A stretch of 64,000 bases of DNA from Kappaphycus alvarezii (GCA_002205965.3 NADL03000683.1:992001-1056000); one strand, 5' to 3'. Positions 46,179-56,991 are shown, counted from the first letter of the stretch. The notes: a model not told the origin generated them from the letters alone. Numbers and translations: made by a program.

Positions 46179-46547
46179 TGTCAGCAACAAATCGGGGAAT
46201 AGTCTCAGAGGGAAGGAGTGCCGAGGCTCGTGAGGATCGGAATAGAAACTGTGGCCTCCTTACCGCTGCCGGGCGGGAGGCTTTACTCAACTCGAATGAC
46301 TATATATACGCTTTAAACATCACTCAGTACTCGCCATTCCTGGCCTTCTATGAGACTTTCATCCCAAGGGAGACATCTTGTCCACACACGTCTTCTTCAC
46401 CACTCTGAACCACAGATTACCTAGCAGTGCTCGATGTCAGCAATGCTAACGAGACTCCTTTGATCCCGTCTGTTCAGCGGGGCTCACTGTATGATAAGTA
46501 TCACACATTGGACAACGATGACACGTTGATCCTAGTGTCTCCCAACA
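46179..46547 (-). repeat. 5' LTR of copia copy 2
   Basis: 369 bp, identical by eye to its partner LTR. Confidence 0.95.
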
Positions 46548-46666
46548 AAATCGAAGTTGCTTGTACTTGCATTGTAGAATGACTTTAGGGCTGCTGCTCT
46601 AGTGGTCAACCCGGCATCGGCAAAACGAGGGGTGCCCTGAGGTGTACCCTCAGCTACCGAAGTAAT

Positions 46667-46720
46667 CGCCCAAGCCGTTCGAGAGCAAATCTGCCAGCTT
46701 GCTCTCGAACGGTTTGGGCG
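46667..46720. repeat. Palindrome 1: 22-bp arms, 10-nt spacer
   Basis: 46667-46688 (CGCCCAAGCCGTTCGAGAGC...) pairs with 46699-46720 with one mismatch. Confidence 0.85.
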
Positions 46721-46787
46721 AGCACTACGTCCTCCTCCACTCCACACGTCCTTATCTAGGTGGATGCCAAAAATGCCTTCAACTCAA

Positions 46788-46860
46788 TCGAACGCCTCAT
46801 CTTCCTCTCTAAAACAATCACATGATGTGATTGTTTCAGCGAGGATGATGAGGCGTTCGA
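46788..46860. repeat. Palindrome 2: 36-bp arms, 1-nt spacer
   Basis: 46788-46823 pairs with 46825-46860 at 33 of 36 positions, around a single G at 46824. The left arm continues the reverse transcriptase motif A reading (NAFNSIERLIFL); the right arm is the inverted copy. Confidence 0.9.
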
Positions 46861-46897
46861 CCTCGGGTAGCCATGTGAATCACATGGCTACCCGAGG
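46861..46897. repeat. Palindrome 3: 18-bp arms, 1-nt spacer
   Basis: 46861-46878 (CCTCGGGTAGCCATGTGA) is the exact reverse complement of 46880-46897. It directly abuts palindrome 2. Confidence 0.9.
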
Positions 46898-48661
46898 CCG
46901 CCCGCTTCGTGCACTTCCTTTACGGGGCTGACTCGTGACTCATGTTTGACCGCCACATCATACACAGCCGCACCGGAACCCAACAAGGGGACCCCCTGGG
47001 TATGCTCCTGTTCGCCCTCGCGCTGCAACCCTGCTCCTCGAACTCGGCAATTCCTTTCCCCACCTCCGCCTTAGCGTCAGGTACGCAGATGACGGAATCC
47101 TCCTCGTGCCACTGGAACATGCTCGCTCGGTGCTCGGGTTTCTCTCCGACCGTGGACGGGCCTCTGGGTTCCACATCAACCTTTCCCGCCACAAGACTGC
47201 CGCATGGTAGCCGACCGCCCCGTCCAAGGACCTCCTCACCGCCGCCGCACTGCCGTGCGACTTAAAGACCGCGGAGGCCACTACTGTGCTCGATAGCCCG
47301 GTTGGCAGTAACGCGGGATGCCCCCGCCTCCTTGACGATAACCTCGACACCATCCGAACGTTCTGGGCGCCTCTTGTCATGTTGAACGACCCACATCTCG
47401 CTTTTCAGATTCTTCGTTGCTGCGCATCCTCCTGTCGGCTTATGTATTTTTTCCGCAGTACCCCGCCGTATTATCCGCTTCCCTTGTCAAGTCCTTTGAC
47501 AAGAAAAAGCGAAGGGTATTCGAAAGCATACATCGCCGCCAATCCGGCACAGGCTGGACCCAGGCCACACTCCCCTTCCGCTCGGGTGGCCTCAGCTTAT
47601 GCCAAACCCAAGGAGTTCACACCATCGCGAACACGGTATCTCTCCTCACGAACTCGGCACTGGTACAACAGGTTCTTGGCCCTACCCCACTTCCCACTGT
47701 CCGCCTCCTCGCTCCATCACATGAACCCCTTGGAATCGCCCCTGGCCTCCCTCCTGACCTCCAACTACAGAACCTGGTCGCTAGGACGTCCCGACAAGAC
47801 CCCTCCGATCCCCGTCATCTCCAGCAAGAAATAACCGCACACCTCCACACCGACAATTTACTCGTCTGCAACGGCAAACACCCGCATCCTCCACTCATCA
47901 CCTTGCCCGCTTGGCAGCCGCTGCCTCCACAGCCGCATCCGCTCCATTCTACACCCTACCGCTATCCAGCAATGAGCACTACATCGAGACCGAGGTCTGG
48001 CGCACTATGGTTGACGTTCGCCTCGGTAACCCTATGTTCGACGGCTCTCGTCTCTGCCCGATGTGCCCGACAAGCTCCGTCCAGCACTTCCCCAAACTTG
48101 ACACACCAGGTCACCAACCCTTCGTCGGTAAGAGCGCGGTAGGGGCCGTGATGCGGCACAACCGGTTACGCGACACTCTACTACGCCACCTTACCAGCCC
48201 TTTTACTGGCCTGTCTGTCTCACGAGAACGAGTCCTTGCGGCCGACCTCCAGAAAAGCCAGGCTGAACAACAGAAACTCGACCTCATTATCGATGACCCC
48301 CTCTTCGCTCCCTCCCCGCAAGGAATTGACGTTACCATCGTCAGCCCCCACTCACGTCCCTACCGAGACCTCGCCGATGGCGGGACATCCGCGCTCGAAA
48401 GCGCCTCCCTGAAGAAGCATATCTACTACGGCCCCCCATGCCGGTCTGAAGGAACTGCGCCTCCTGGCAATTGATGTTTATGACTAGATCGACATCTCCG
48501 GCCTCCAGCGCCTCCAGGATATCGCAAATTCCACCGCCGCGAGGCGGCGATGATCTGCCGTAACGAGGTGTTTCGCGCTCCGAGCAAAACTGCCAGCTTT
48601 CATGCAACGTTATACTACCGTTACGATCAACCAGCGCAAATTCAGGGGTGTTGAGCTCCAC

Positions 48662-50811
48662 TAGGTCCAGTAGGGGCCGTCAGGTCCCCTCATACTGCAT
48701 TTGAATAAAAGGTCACCACTTCCCCTGAAGTACGCTGTGCTTACTGTTGCTGCGAGTCTGCAATGTGGAACTTCGGTTACAAGTCAGCGATTACGGCTCT
48801 GTTTTCCACGAATGATGAAAGTAGAGGTTGAAACGAGAGCGTTACGCTCCTGACCTATTGTTATTTTCGAGGGTTACGTTTAGCAGGTGATACATACCCT
48901 CCAGAGGAGAGACTGTCTTCACCCATGGGAAGGTGCCGAATTTCAAAGTTCCCTTCAAACAAGACAGAAGAATATTTCAGGAATGGGGAATTTTTATAGC
49001 ATTTGACTAATGACGGCGATGCCAACGGAGGAGGTCGTCGCGATAACCTCAGTTCTGTAAGGAGAAGATAGAACTCTGCATACTTGGCAACTCGAGATCT
49101 TCAGCACGAGGGAGGACAAAATTTGAAAAGAGAGTGAACTCATTGAGCTGATTTCCCGTCTTGCACTTGACCCAGACCTGCTTCTCAAGTCTATAGTAAG
49201 GTGTTTACAAGGTGCTGGGGATGCTGCAAGAGATGAGTCAGGGTAAGATATGTACGGAGCTGGGCTCGGAGGAAACACTGCATGCGTAAAAAAGCATCAA
49301 GCTTCGACTGCATCATATTACTATCAGGTAAAGGCACAATGCCCTGCAAAAGATGGAGATAGATATGGAATCTCCATCCCATTGCGATACTTTTTCTTTA
49401 CTGTCTACTCGAAAAAAGGGTGACGGCAATTTAGAAAGAAACTTTTGAAGGGTTTGCCTTTGATTAGTCTGTAAGAGGAGGGCCAAAACGAGAGGCTCAA
49501 CGCAGAGAAAAAAGTTTGACTGATGCTGCGTACCAAAAGTTGCTTCCATGCGCAAGGAGAAGCTTCGTATGTATCGTAATGGCGCTAAATTTGTCGCCCT
49601 TGTTGGAATTATCTCTTACATGACACCTTGGTGCGCAACGAGAGAAAATTCGCAGTCTTTTGCATCAAAGAGGATGGCGCTCAGAAGCTTTGATTCAGCT
49701 CGATCTTGTTGCGAAGAATATGTTTATGGCGATGAAATCAACAAGACGTTGAAATAGGAAAAGATTCCTGTAGCGTAATTACAGGCAATAGCGCACAGCA
49801 AAAGATGGAACATTCCTACTGGTGATTAAAACTGTTTTGCGTACGTTGCGTTATAGGGTATCACCCTTGCCCACGACCCGGCTATTCAACCTTTGAAAGA
49901 GAGATTAGGTCAGAGTCGAATGCATCTGCAAAAGAACAAATGCGAGATATCAAACTTCAGCGCGGCGCGTGGTTGTGATGAACTTATGTGTTGTTCAATA
50001 CATCATTTGCTGTTGAAACGTTAACCGGTCGACCCCAAATGTCAGTGTACCCAGCAAGTGTGCATTTATACTGCAGTTGACAAATTCGTTTGGACAAAGT
50101 TCGGATAACGGTTTTTGGGTTGCAGTAAAGACCATTTTCCTACATTGTGCAATGCTTTGGTAATAAATATTTTTGTCCTCAATCTGCAGAAACACTTTCG
50201 GTGCTTTCGGTGTTCACAACGCACTCCGCATTATACGCTGACCAGTAAGTTGTTGGATGTGTACAACATTTCCAGTCACCAATCGCAGGGGGCAGCGATG
50301 AGAGTCTCGGAGAGAATTCTAATGCTTGTTCAAACTGCAAAGGTTGACAATTTTTGAGTGGAGAATATTTTATTCCGCAAACATTTGAAGAATCCTGAAA
50401 AAATTACCATCCTTATCTCCCTAAATCTTTCTCACGCCAAAACGAGACTGCGGTAACCGGGACGTGTGTCGATGCCACGAGACATTTGAGCAAACAAATA
50501 TAAATTAGGAGTTGCTATGACCACAAAAGGAATTGAGCGGAAGCTTTAATTTGGAGGAAACGATTTTTGCGTTTTGTCTTTCTTGGAGCATGTCCAGTTA
50601 ACACGGCGACAGTGATCCCGTCTAAAAACCGAGTTGCAATCGGTTGGATGTGTCATCTCGGGTGTGCGCAGTTTCGACCAAAGTAGTTGCACGGGAGAAA
50701 CGAGCATTTGCATCATATGGGTTGTCTTGGTCCTAGTGAGATGAAGGACTGTACTGACTAGAGCAGAATCACCCCGAACACCCTCCATTCAGTCACTGAA
50801 ACTTGCGAAGA
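48662..50811. other. Intergenic, no gene recognised; contains dispersed repeat copy B
   Basis: Short frames only. 49930-50190 is the diverged partner of 31395-31640. The 300-400 bp before 50812 presumably hold the promoter of the membrane-protein gene, but no clear element is visible. Confidence 0.5.
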
Positions 50812-53025
50812 ATGCACTCAAAAGAACGTTTATCCCCCTTAGCAAGGACTTTGCGGATTCTGAGTGCTGCTGGTTTCTGCCTGTTCATCATATCCTTAGT
50901 ACTGATATCATGCACGAGGGAGCTAAACAGGCACCACAGGCGAAAACGAGATGCCTTGTCCATAAGTCGGATTGCGATCACTGAGACTGCAAGCCTACAC
51001 AATTTACGTCGCACACCGAAAGGTTCAAATGCCATTAGTAGAAACCAAAACGATAAGAATCAATATGTCGACGTCGAAAGAACAAATCTCACCGTCGTGT
51101 TGGAGCACGTGGAAGTCAACACCGGGAACGCTAGCGAGCATTGGATGTACACTCAAGGAGACTTTCCGTTTGTAGAAAGCTTGAATAAGACGAAGGACGT
51201 TCACGCAAATACAAAGTTTACCTGGAATGACGATGGAAAAGGAAATGGTAGTTGCGTTAGCGGCGGAAGCGGAAAGGTATCAAGAGGCTATCTTGATCCA
51301 TTCAACTACTTTCTTGGCTTGAAAAGCACTCCGGATTTCCGGAATGTATCCGTAGAGCTCCGAAATCTATCCCTATCTGACTTTATGCACATAAATACTG
51401 TCCGTCCAGGGGGTTCGTGGAATATAATGGGTGAGGCGGGTGATACGAGAAGATACAATCATGGAACGCTACGGATTTTTTCCGGGGATGCTATTCTGCT
51501 TTCAACACGTAAACTTCAGTGGATTCAGAACCTGTCATATCCGAATCCGGTCGGCGAAGCCCAGCAAGGAAATTTAGCAGTCAGTGCGTACTTTGTGGCA
51601 GAAATCCAAGAGCTCAAGAGCAACAAGGAGTGGGTTCAACGGCTGGACCCAAACCGAATCGGGTTTGTTTTGGGAATTATCACTGCGGCATCATTTGGAC
51701 CGGATGCATGCTTGTCTTCCAATTCCTATTGGATTAGTCTACGGGGATTTCCGGATCTTAGTCGCGGGGGATCCGAAAGTACCTCTGCTGGGTTTATCTC
51801 TGGTAGACACAATGTAGGAACCAAGGTAGGAACATACCACGGATCAACTCGCCATGCGATAGCGACTGCCAAAGCACTTTCCAATGTGGCCAAAGGGGTC
51901 GTTCTGACGATTGTTTCCGGAGTGTTGGGAAGCGCAGTCGCTAGTGCAGCAGTTGCAGTAGTGGCCCCAGGCGCCACTTCTGGTCCACCTGGCCAAGGTC
52001 TGGTAAGGCTGGTAGGGACGGTTGCTTTTGTTGCCAAATTGAATGAAATCCAGGGCTTCCACTCCGATGCCATGGTGGAGTTTGCCGGGGGTCTTGGAAT
52101 GTTTATCGGGAAGATAGACTGGCCATGGGCAGACAAGTCGAATGCGCTAGGGAATGTGTCTCGAATAGTGCATCGAGTTGGTGGTGCTGGGGAGGGAAAT
52201 GACGTGGATGTGGGTTCCCAACTGGTGGACACAAGTGTACGGCAGGAAGAAGAACAAACTGTGTCAGTCACCGAAGAGCTGTTTGGGAATTGCGCCTTTT
52301 ACACCACGTTGATAGTGGTTGGCTATATGATACTTCATATGTGCGTGTGGTTGGCAACTAGGAAACGACCATTAAGTGAGCAGGTGGGACCTCATGCATG
52401 GATGATTTACGTATTCTCAATAATCATGTCTCACATATACAGGGCTGCAGTGCTGAGTTCAATGCAATACATGCGATCGCATGTTGGGCAAGGAAGCGGG
52501 AAAGCGGGGTTGTACGTGGTAGCGGTGCTGCAATTAGTGATCATCGGGGTGGGTTTCACTGTATTTTTCGTGACGGTGATGGGGGTTGCATTGCGGAGAG
52601 TGAGAAAAAGAGACGTGGAATGGGTACCCAGGGAGAATATTGCGGACCCGGAAACTCGTCGCAGTGCACTGATCATGGGGGAGTACAAGGCGAACGATGG
52701 GGATGCGTTTCATTCCCTTTTCGAATGTTACTATTCGGGGATGTCAGGACCGAGGCTATGGCTAGCTGTGTTGGAACTGACGATTGTGTTTTTAGACGCG
52801 ATATGCACCGGGTTGATCTGGAACGAGGTTGTTTGTTTGGGGCTGCTGGTTTGTGTGTACGCTCTTTTGTTTGCGTTGTTTCTTCTTTTGACTCCATTTG
52901 TGGACAAGATTGAAGGTTGGCTCGTTGTGATACTTGGACTGGTGGAACTGGTACTATTAATCATGGACTTTGTAGCGGCGCTGGGGGACTATGACGTGGC
53001 CGAGTCTCTAGAGTTTGGCGGGTGA
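50812..53025 (+). CDS. Multi-pass membrane glycoprotein, unknown function
   Basis: 737 residues from the first ATG (50812). A signal-anchor-like segment (ILSAAGFCLFIISLVLIS) follows a basic N-terminus. Then comes a polar domain of about 400 residues with many N-glycosylation sequons (NLTV, NASE, NKTK, NGSC, NVSV, NLSL, NLSY, NVSR), so it probably faces the lumen or cell exterior. A short hydrophobic Ala/Val/Gly stretch lies near residue 380. The C-terminal third has at least six membrane helices (for example TTLIVVGYMILHMCVWLA, VVAVLQLVIIGVGFTVFFV, LAVLELTIVFLDAICTGLIW, LLVCVYALLFALFLLLTPF, LVVILGLVELVLLIMDFV). Large lumenal domain plus a C-terminal helix bundle recalls fungal TRP/Flc-like proteins in layout only; I see no diagnostic motif. 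The frame ends at TGA 53025 but a last helix and tail follow in the -1 frame (see next entry), giving about 924 residues if joined. No introns seen. Confidence 0.75.
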   Translation: MHSKERLSPLARTLRILSAAGFCLFIISLVLISCTRELNRHHRRKRDALSISRIAITETASLHNLRRTPKGSNAISRNQNDKNQYVDVERTNLTVVLEHVEVNTGNASEHWMYTQGDFPFVESLNKTKDVHANTKFTWNDDGKGNGSCVSGGSGKVSRGYLDPFNYFLGLKSTPDFRNVSVELRNLSLSDFMHINTVRPGGSWNIMGEAGDTRRYNHGTLRIFSGDAILLSTRKLQWIQNLSYPNPVGEAQQGNLAVSAYFVAEIQELKSNKEWVQRLDPNRIGFVLGIITAASFGPDACLSSNSYWISLRGFPDLSRGGSESTSAGFISGRHNVGTKVGTYHGSTRHAIATAKALSNVAKGVVLTIVSGVLGSAVASAAVAVVAPGATSGPPGQGLVRLVGTVAFVAKLNEIQGFHSDAMVEFAGGLGMFIGKIDWPWADKSNALGNVSRIVHRVGGAGEGNDVDVGSQLVDTSVRQEEEQTVSVTEELFGNCAFYTTLIVVGYMILHMCVWLATRKRPLSEQVGPHAWMIYVFSIIMSHIYRAAVLSSMQYMRSHVGQGSGKAGLYVVAVLQLVIIGVGFTVFFVTVMGVALRRVRKRDVEWVPRENIADPETRRSALIMGEYKANDGDAFHSLFECYYSGMSGPRLWLAVLELTIVFLDAICTGLIWNEVVCLGLLVCVYALLFALFLLLTPFVDKIEGWLVVILGLVELVLLIMDFVAALGDYDVAESLEFGG

Positions 53026-53585
53026 TCCTGGGGTTTGTAGCGATTGGACTGGGGGTGGTGATTGCGATATACTGTGATGTGTTGCCGATGGTGTGTTCCG
53101 TATGGTGTAGGGTGAGAAGATGTTGGGGCGGAGAAGTGGTGGCACACGGAAGGCAGAATACAAGCGGGGACAGCGAGGTTGGGTCTGAATGGAGTGGTCT
53201 GTCGCGGTCAGGGACAGAGGATGGAGAGTCATGGGACAGGCAAGAGGTGTGGTCACAAGGGATGGGGGAGGATGTGGAGAAGGAGATGGGGTCAGTGATG
53301 AGGAAGGGTTCAGGTCGGGGGGAAGGTGAGGAGGGGCAAGTGGAAATTATGGTGGAAGGCAGGAACGGTGATGGTGAAACGAGTGACTGTGCGGGTGGAA
53401 GCGGTCGGGCAAGGGGACCGAGTGAATTGGAGGGCAGGGAGGAAGAGGAGCGACGGCAACTGTTGGAGAGAGTGGATGTGAATGAAGAGGATTGGGACGA
53501 GGTTGGTGCAAGGTGCAAGAGAGAGGGGGTGGGTCGGGTGAAGGTGAGGATGCGCAAGTTGAAAGTGTTAAAGTGGGGGAAGTGA
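53022..53585 (+). pseudogene. Probable continuation of membrane protein: last helix and acidic tail
   Basis: The frame overlapping the stop at 53025 reads VILGFVAIGLGVVIAIYCDV, a membrane helix, then a basic stop-transfer (CRVRRC) and a tail rich in Gly, Glu, Ser and Asp. It has no ATG start near the helix; the frame is open upstream of 53022 and enters from the membrane-protein reading. It most likely belongs to the same protein, joined by one missing base between about 52980 and 53020. The alternative is that the protein really ends at 53025 and this is fortuitous. Confidence 0.55.
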
Positions 53586-53589
53586 TTGC

Positions 53590-54519
53590 AGCTCAAGGCA
53601 AGAGACGGAGGTGAAGAGGAGAGGGGATGGAGCGTGGGAGGGCAAGAGTGACGAGGGGTGAGAGTGGGAGTGGCGGTGGACGGAGTAGGGGTATTGAGGT
53701 ATGAATCAAGCGGCGGTTGACAAGATGTGAGTGGACCGGAGGCGCAGAGTTTTTGGGTGTGGAGAGTGTCGTAGAGCGAGGTGAAAGAGTAGAACTGATG
53801 TAGGGCCAACGCCAAGTGACGGGCGTGTGGAAGGGACACGGGTGGAATGGAATGCCGGGGAAGCGAAAAGGTGAATTCGGGATGGGCTCAAAGACTCGCG
53901 AGATGAAATGCTACGGCATGTACTGTACAGTTGGTATTCGGGTGGGGTGGATTGTATGGCCGCTCTTTCCCTTCCACTCTACTTACAGTAGTGTGTTACT
54001 GTAAATGTGTGCGTCTATTTTGTGCTATTAATACATTTTGTATGTACAGAAATCACATTTTGCAATACCGCGAACATTATAGAGCTACTGTAACCAGCTG
54101 GCCCAACTGTTTCTCTACGGTCGGAATACTAGAAGCAAACGGGTTGCGGTTTCACTCGGTCGCGTAGGCGTGCCAAGTATCGCTCGATCATTAACCCACA
54201 GTAATGTACAGTGAACAATAAAATAACCACATCTCATAACTTATGTTTACCATTTGCAGCAACACTCCATTGCCGATTGCAAACGCAAACGCAAAACGCA
54301 CTGGCCACTGGCTAATCAGCATTCGACAAACCATCACATTCTCTCCAACCCGTTATTCACTCTGCTCCTCTCCAACGCGCTTCCATCCCCCACCTGCACT
54401 CCACTTTATAAATCCTTTCCCCTCCTCCTCATCCATCCCCCCCCCCCCACCCCCCCTCTCAACGGTAACTCGACCACCACATAACACCCACCCCCTCCAA
54501 CCCAATATTCCCGCCAATC
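53590..54519. other. Intergenic with strong strand asymmetry
   Basis: 53.1-53.8 kb is G/A-rich on the plus strand; from 54.26 kb the plus strand becomes C-rich, with a 12-C run at 54437-54448. TACTGTAC-type words occur near 53930, 53990 and 54200. Long frames on the opposite strand here are by-products of composition. Confidence 0.55.
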
Positions 54520-55482
54520 ATGAAAACATTCCGTCTTCCTTTTCCCGCCGCCAACGCCCCACCCACCCACCCCCCTCCCCGGATTCCCACTTTTCCCACT
54601 CCCCGCCTCCTCGCCCTCAACCTCGCCCCCGCCCCCGTCCCCGCCCCGCCGTCGCATCCGCTTACCAACCCTCGTAGGCACCATGTCCTTCCCTACTCGC
54701 CGCCCCATCTCCTCCTCCCACACCCCCGCCGTACCCCCACCCCATCCGAACACTCCCCACACTCCAACCACACCGCCATGTCCTTTCCCCATCTCACCTC
54801 CCCAAAACACCTCCCTCTTGCCCCCGCCCCAATCTTTTACGATATCCGCGATACATCCGCACCCTCCCATCCCCAACAGAACACTACCCCCGCTTCCCAT
54901 TCCGCATTACCTGACCCACACACCCATTCCAGCTCCGATCTCAGTCCCCACCGCACCACCGATTCCCGATTCCCAGACAATGCCCATGTCGATCATGAAC
55001 ATATCCACACCTTGGACGCTGTCTATTTTGACAAAGTCTCCGCCGCCAATCGCTTCGCCCATCCTCGTCGTAGGCATCTTGTCACCGAGCGTCACGTCCC
55101 GTCTGCAGGTCTTCATGCACGCCGTCCCAGTCGCAAGGTCATCTCGTCCTCGCCTGCTAGACCCACCCGCAGAAACCCCTTGGATAACCACCGTATTTCC
55201 GATTATCGCAGCTTTACGGATAGTACAGACGATTCGTACCGTCGTGATCGGCATCGCGAGTATGATGTCGAGTATGACCAACGCGATGAAATTCCCCCAT
55301 CCGTCGATAGTGACTTTTTGCGCTGGTCTCGAGTTGATATTGTGAAAAAATCAGGTGCCCCTGCAATCCACCCTGTGTCGGAGGTCCTAGGGCGTCTCGA
55401 ATTCGCTATTCCAAACCGGAGGCTAGGGCACGTCGCCACCGTAAGGATACTATGGAGCAAGCCTCTCATGTTCATCGCTTGA
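54520..55482 (+). other. Pro/Ser/His-rich open frame, possible N-terminal part of ARM-like protein
   Basis: ATG at 54520 opens 320 codons. The first half is low-complexity Pro-rich; another frame (54683 on) is also open there, so composition alone may keep it open. The last part (HREYDVEYDQRDEIPPSVDS, DFLRWSRVDIVKKSGAPAIH) looks like real protein. It lies immediately before, and one frame away (-1) from, the ARM-like frame at 55452. I think the two belong to one gene with one missing base between 55338 and 55451, but this is inference. Confidence 0.4.
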
Positions 55483-56681
55483 TCCCTGAGAGTCCTTTTC
55501 TTGTGTATTCGCGTCAGTGTGATGCCGGGTCACCTGCTGCTGAATCACGCGCTTACAATGCCTATACGGATACTTTGCAGAATGAGGCGCGTGGGGATGG
55601 CGGTGGATTGCGTACGATTGTGGAATTGCTAAGGGATAGTGAGGGGAATCCTATTGTGATTGAAAAGGCGGCATTGGTGATTGGCATTCTGAGTGAGAAT
55701 GACGCCGCAACACGGGATGCGTTTGGGCAGTTTGCGGCGGTGCAAACGCTCATTCAGTGCCTGACGGTACGCATTCCGGCAAAGTTTGACCGCTCGGTCA
55801 TTGTGAAGAATGTGACATTTGCGCTGGCTAGCTTGCTGCGCGATTCACCTCGCAACCTAAGGCTGTTTGAAATGTTTGATGGACCGTACAAAATGGGCAA
55901 AGTGGCGGCGTCGGAACGGTATGAGAATAAGCCGGATGTGCCAAAGTATGCGTTACGTGCGCTTTCGGAGCTCAAGTACCATCCGCAATGTTCTGAATCG
56001 GAGACGAGGCATGTGTTGACAAACTCGTCCACGACGGGTAGGACTGTGATGTATGTATTGCGAGCGATGTCGCTCCATGAGTATCGCACCGAGATTCAAG
56101 AGTGTGGATTGGATGCGTTGCGCACGTTGATACTGAGATCTGGAAAGGAGGTTGTGGATGAGAATCTGTTACAAGAGAGTGCGACAGCCGCGGGGACGGC
56201 ATTCAAGCTTCACCACAAAGAGTCTATGGAGGTCAACTGGCAGTGTTTGACGCTTTTGTGTGATGTGGAGGGACTGCAGGAGGAAGGGGCGGTTTTAGTG
56301 GAGATGGATATGGATTGCTTGTTTGGGGCTCTCGGGATGTTGATTACTGAAGCGCGGCAATTGAGGGGCAAGGAAGGGCCCGTGTATGAGGGTTTGGTGG
56401 ATTTGTTGAAGCGGGCATTGCAAAGTATTGAACGTATGGGACATCGACGAGGTCGGTTTACGGAGGAGGCTGTGGAGGCTGGGGCTGCAGAGGCGATACT
56501 TGATGCGTTGGAGTTTTTCGGGGGGGATCGGGAAGAGGTTGATCGGATCCAATCGATACTTCGAACGTTGTTGGATTGCGATGAAGGTCGATTCCGGATG
56601 GGAAGTGTGAATGCAGCACGGGCTGTTTTGGAGGGAATCGAAAGGCGGAACAAGGTTGGATCGAGTGTGTTGCCTTGCTAG
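55452..56681 (+). CDS. ARM/HEAT-like repeat protein, unknown function
   Basis: 409 codons from ATG 55452; the frame is open back to 55338 without another ATG. The sequence is almost entirely helical with repeating hydrophobic spacing. LRTIVELLRDSEGNPIVIEK, AALVIGILSENDAATRDAFG and QFAAVQTLIQCL resemble successive armadillo helices; later units include LRAMSLHEYRTEIQECGLDA and EEAVEAGAAEAILDALEFF. Such proteins usually act as protein-binding scaffolds; no partner can be named. No catalytic motif, signal peptide or membrane segment. The true N-terminus may be longer (see 54520). Gene ends 310 bp before RRP7. Confidence 0.7.
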   Translation: MEQASHVHRLIPESPFLVYSRQCDAGSPAAESRAYNAYTDTLQNEARGDGGGLRTIVELLRDSEGNPIVIEKAALVIGILSENDAATRDAFGQFAAVQTLIQCLTVRIPAKFDRSVIVKNVTFALASLLRDSPRNLRLFEMFDGPYKMGKVAASERYENKPDVPKYALRALSELKYHPQCSESETRHVLTNSSTTGRTVMYVLRAMSLHEYRTEIQECGLDALRTLILRSGKEVVDENLLQESATAAGTAFKLHHKESMEVNWQCLTLLCDVEGLQEEGAVLVEMDMDCLFGALGMLITEARQLRGKEGPVYEGLVDLLKRALQSIERMGHRRGRFTEEAVEAGAAEAILDALEFFGGDREEVDRIQSILRTLLDCDEGRFRMGSVNAARAVLEGIERRNKVGSSVLPC

Positions 56682-56991
56682 TTGATGGTGGCCGGGAAGA
56701 GGAGGGAAAGGGGTGACGATGGAAAGGTGCCGGTTGGAGGTTTGAGTATTGTCTTGTCCAAGGTGACACATGGCACACGTGTGCCAAACATTGGATGCGT
56801 GGTTTGTTTAGTATCCCGACGTGCTGTGCGTACAGTACTGTACTGTACTGTAGATTGCACCTGCACTACGGTAAATCAGTGGGGCTGCTTGCTGTCACAA
56901 AAGTATTGCAGGAATTGCGCTGCGACCTATTTTTGCAATATCACCAGCGTCGCAATCATTCTAGAGCCACGTGACCGGCGTCGCCTGTAGA
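56682..56991. other. Intergenic, TACTGTAC cluster
   Basis: 56829-56856 holds GTACAGTACTGTACTGTACT and a further TGTAG. This gap must contain both the 3' end of the ARM-like gene and the promoter of RRP7. Confidence 0.6.

Larger units (their letters stand above)
41634..46547 (-). mobile_element. Copia (Ty1-type) retrotransposon, copy 2, minus strand
   Basis: 4914 bp, inverted relative to copy 1, with 369-bp LTRs at 46179-46547 (5') and 41634-42002 (3'). Its own 5-bp target duplication AAATC flanks it (41629-41633 and 46548-46552), so it is a separate insertion and not an inverted duplication of copy 1. The main frame is uninterrupted, making it the more likely active copy. Confidence 0.95.
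46553..48661 (+). pseudogene. R2-like non-LTR retrotransposon, RT and RLE, palindrome-interrupted
   Basis: Plus-strand blocks: VDAKNAFNSIERLIFL (motif A with Asp, near 46765), SRTGTQQGDPLGMLLFALAL (motif B, 46970-47030), VRYADDGILLVPLE (catalytic YADD, near 47080-47120 in another frame), GFHINLSRHKTAAW, then the thumb (TLPFRSGGLSLCQTQGVHTI). The zinc-knuckle region (LCPMCPTSS ... GHQPF ... VMRHNRLRDTLL) and endonuclease (LDLIIDDPLFAPSPQGIDVT) lie in 47911-48474. The C-terminus continues in a shifted frame to about 48660. The region between motif A and motif B is disrupted by the palindromes at 46667-46897. Many frame breaks; inactive. Copia copy 2 inserted at its 5' edge (AAATC). Confidence 0.8.

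Noticed and set aside
52961..53839. 292-codon minus-strand open frame, Ser/Pro/Thr-rich
   Set aside because: It is the antisense of the G/A-rich tail region of the membrane-protein gene; base composition keeps it open and it has no domain-like pattern.
54406..54900. Gly/Trp-rich minus-strand open frame
   Set aside because: Antisense of a C-rich low-complexity stretch; composition artefact.
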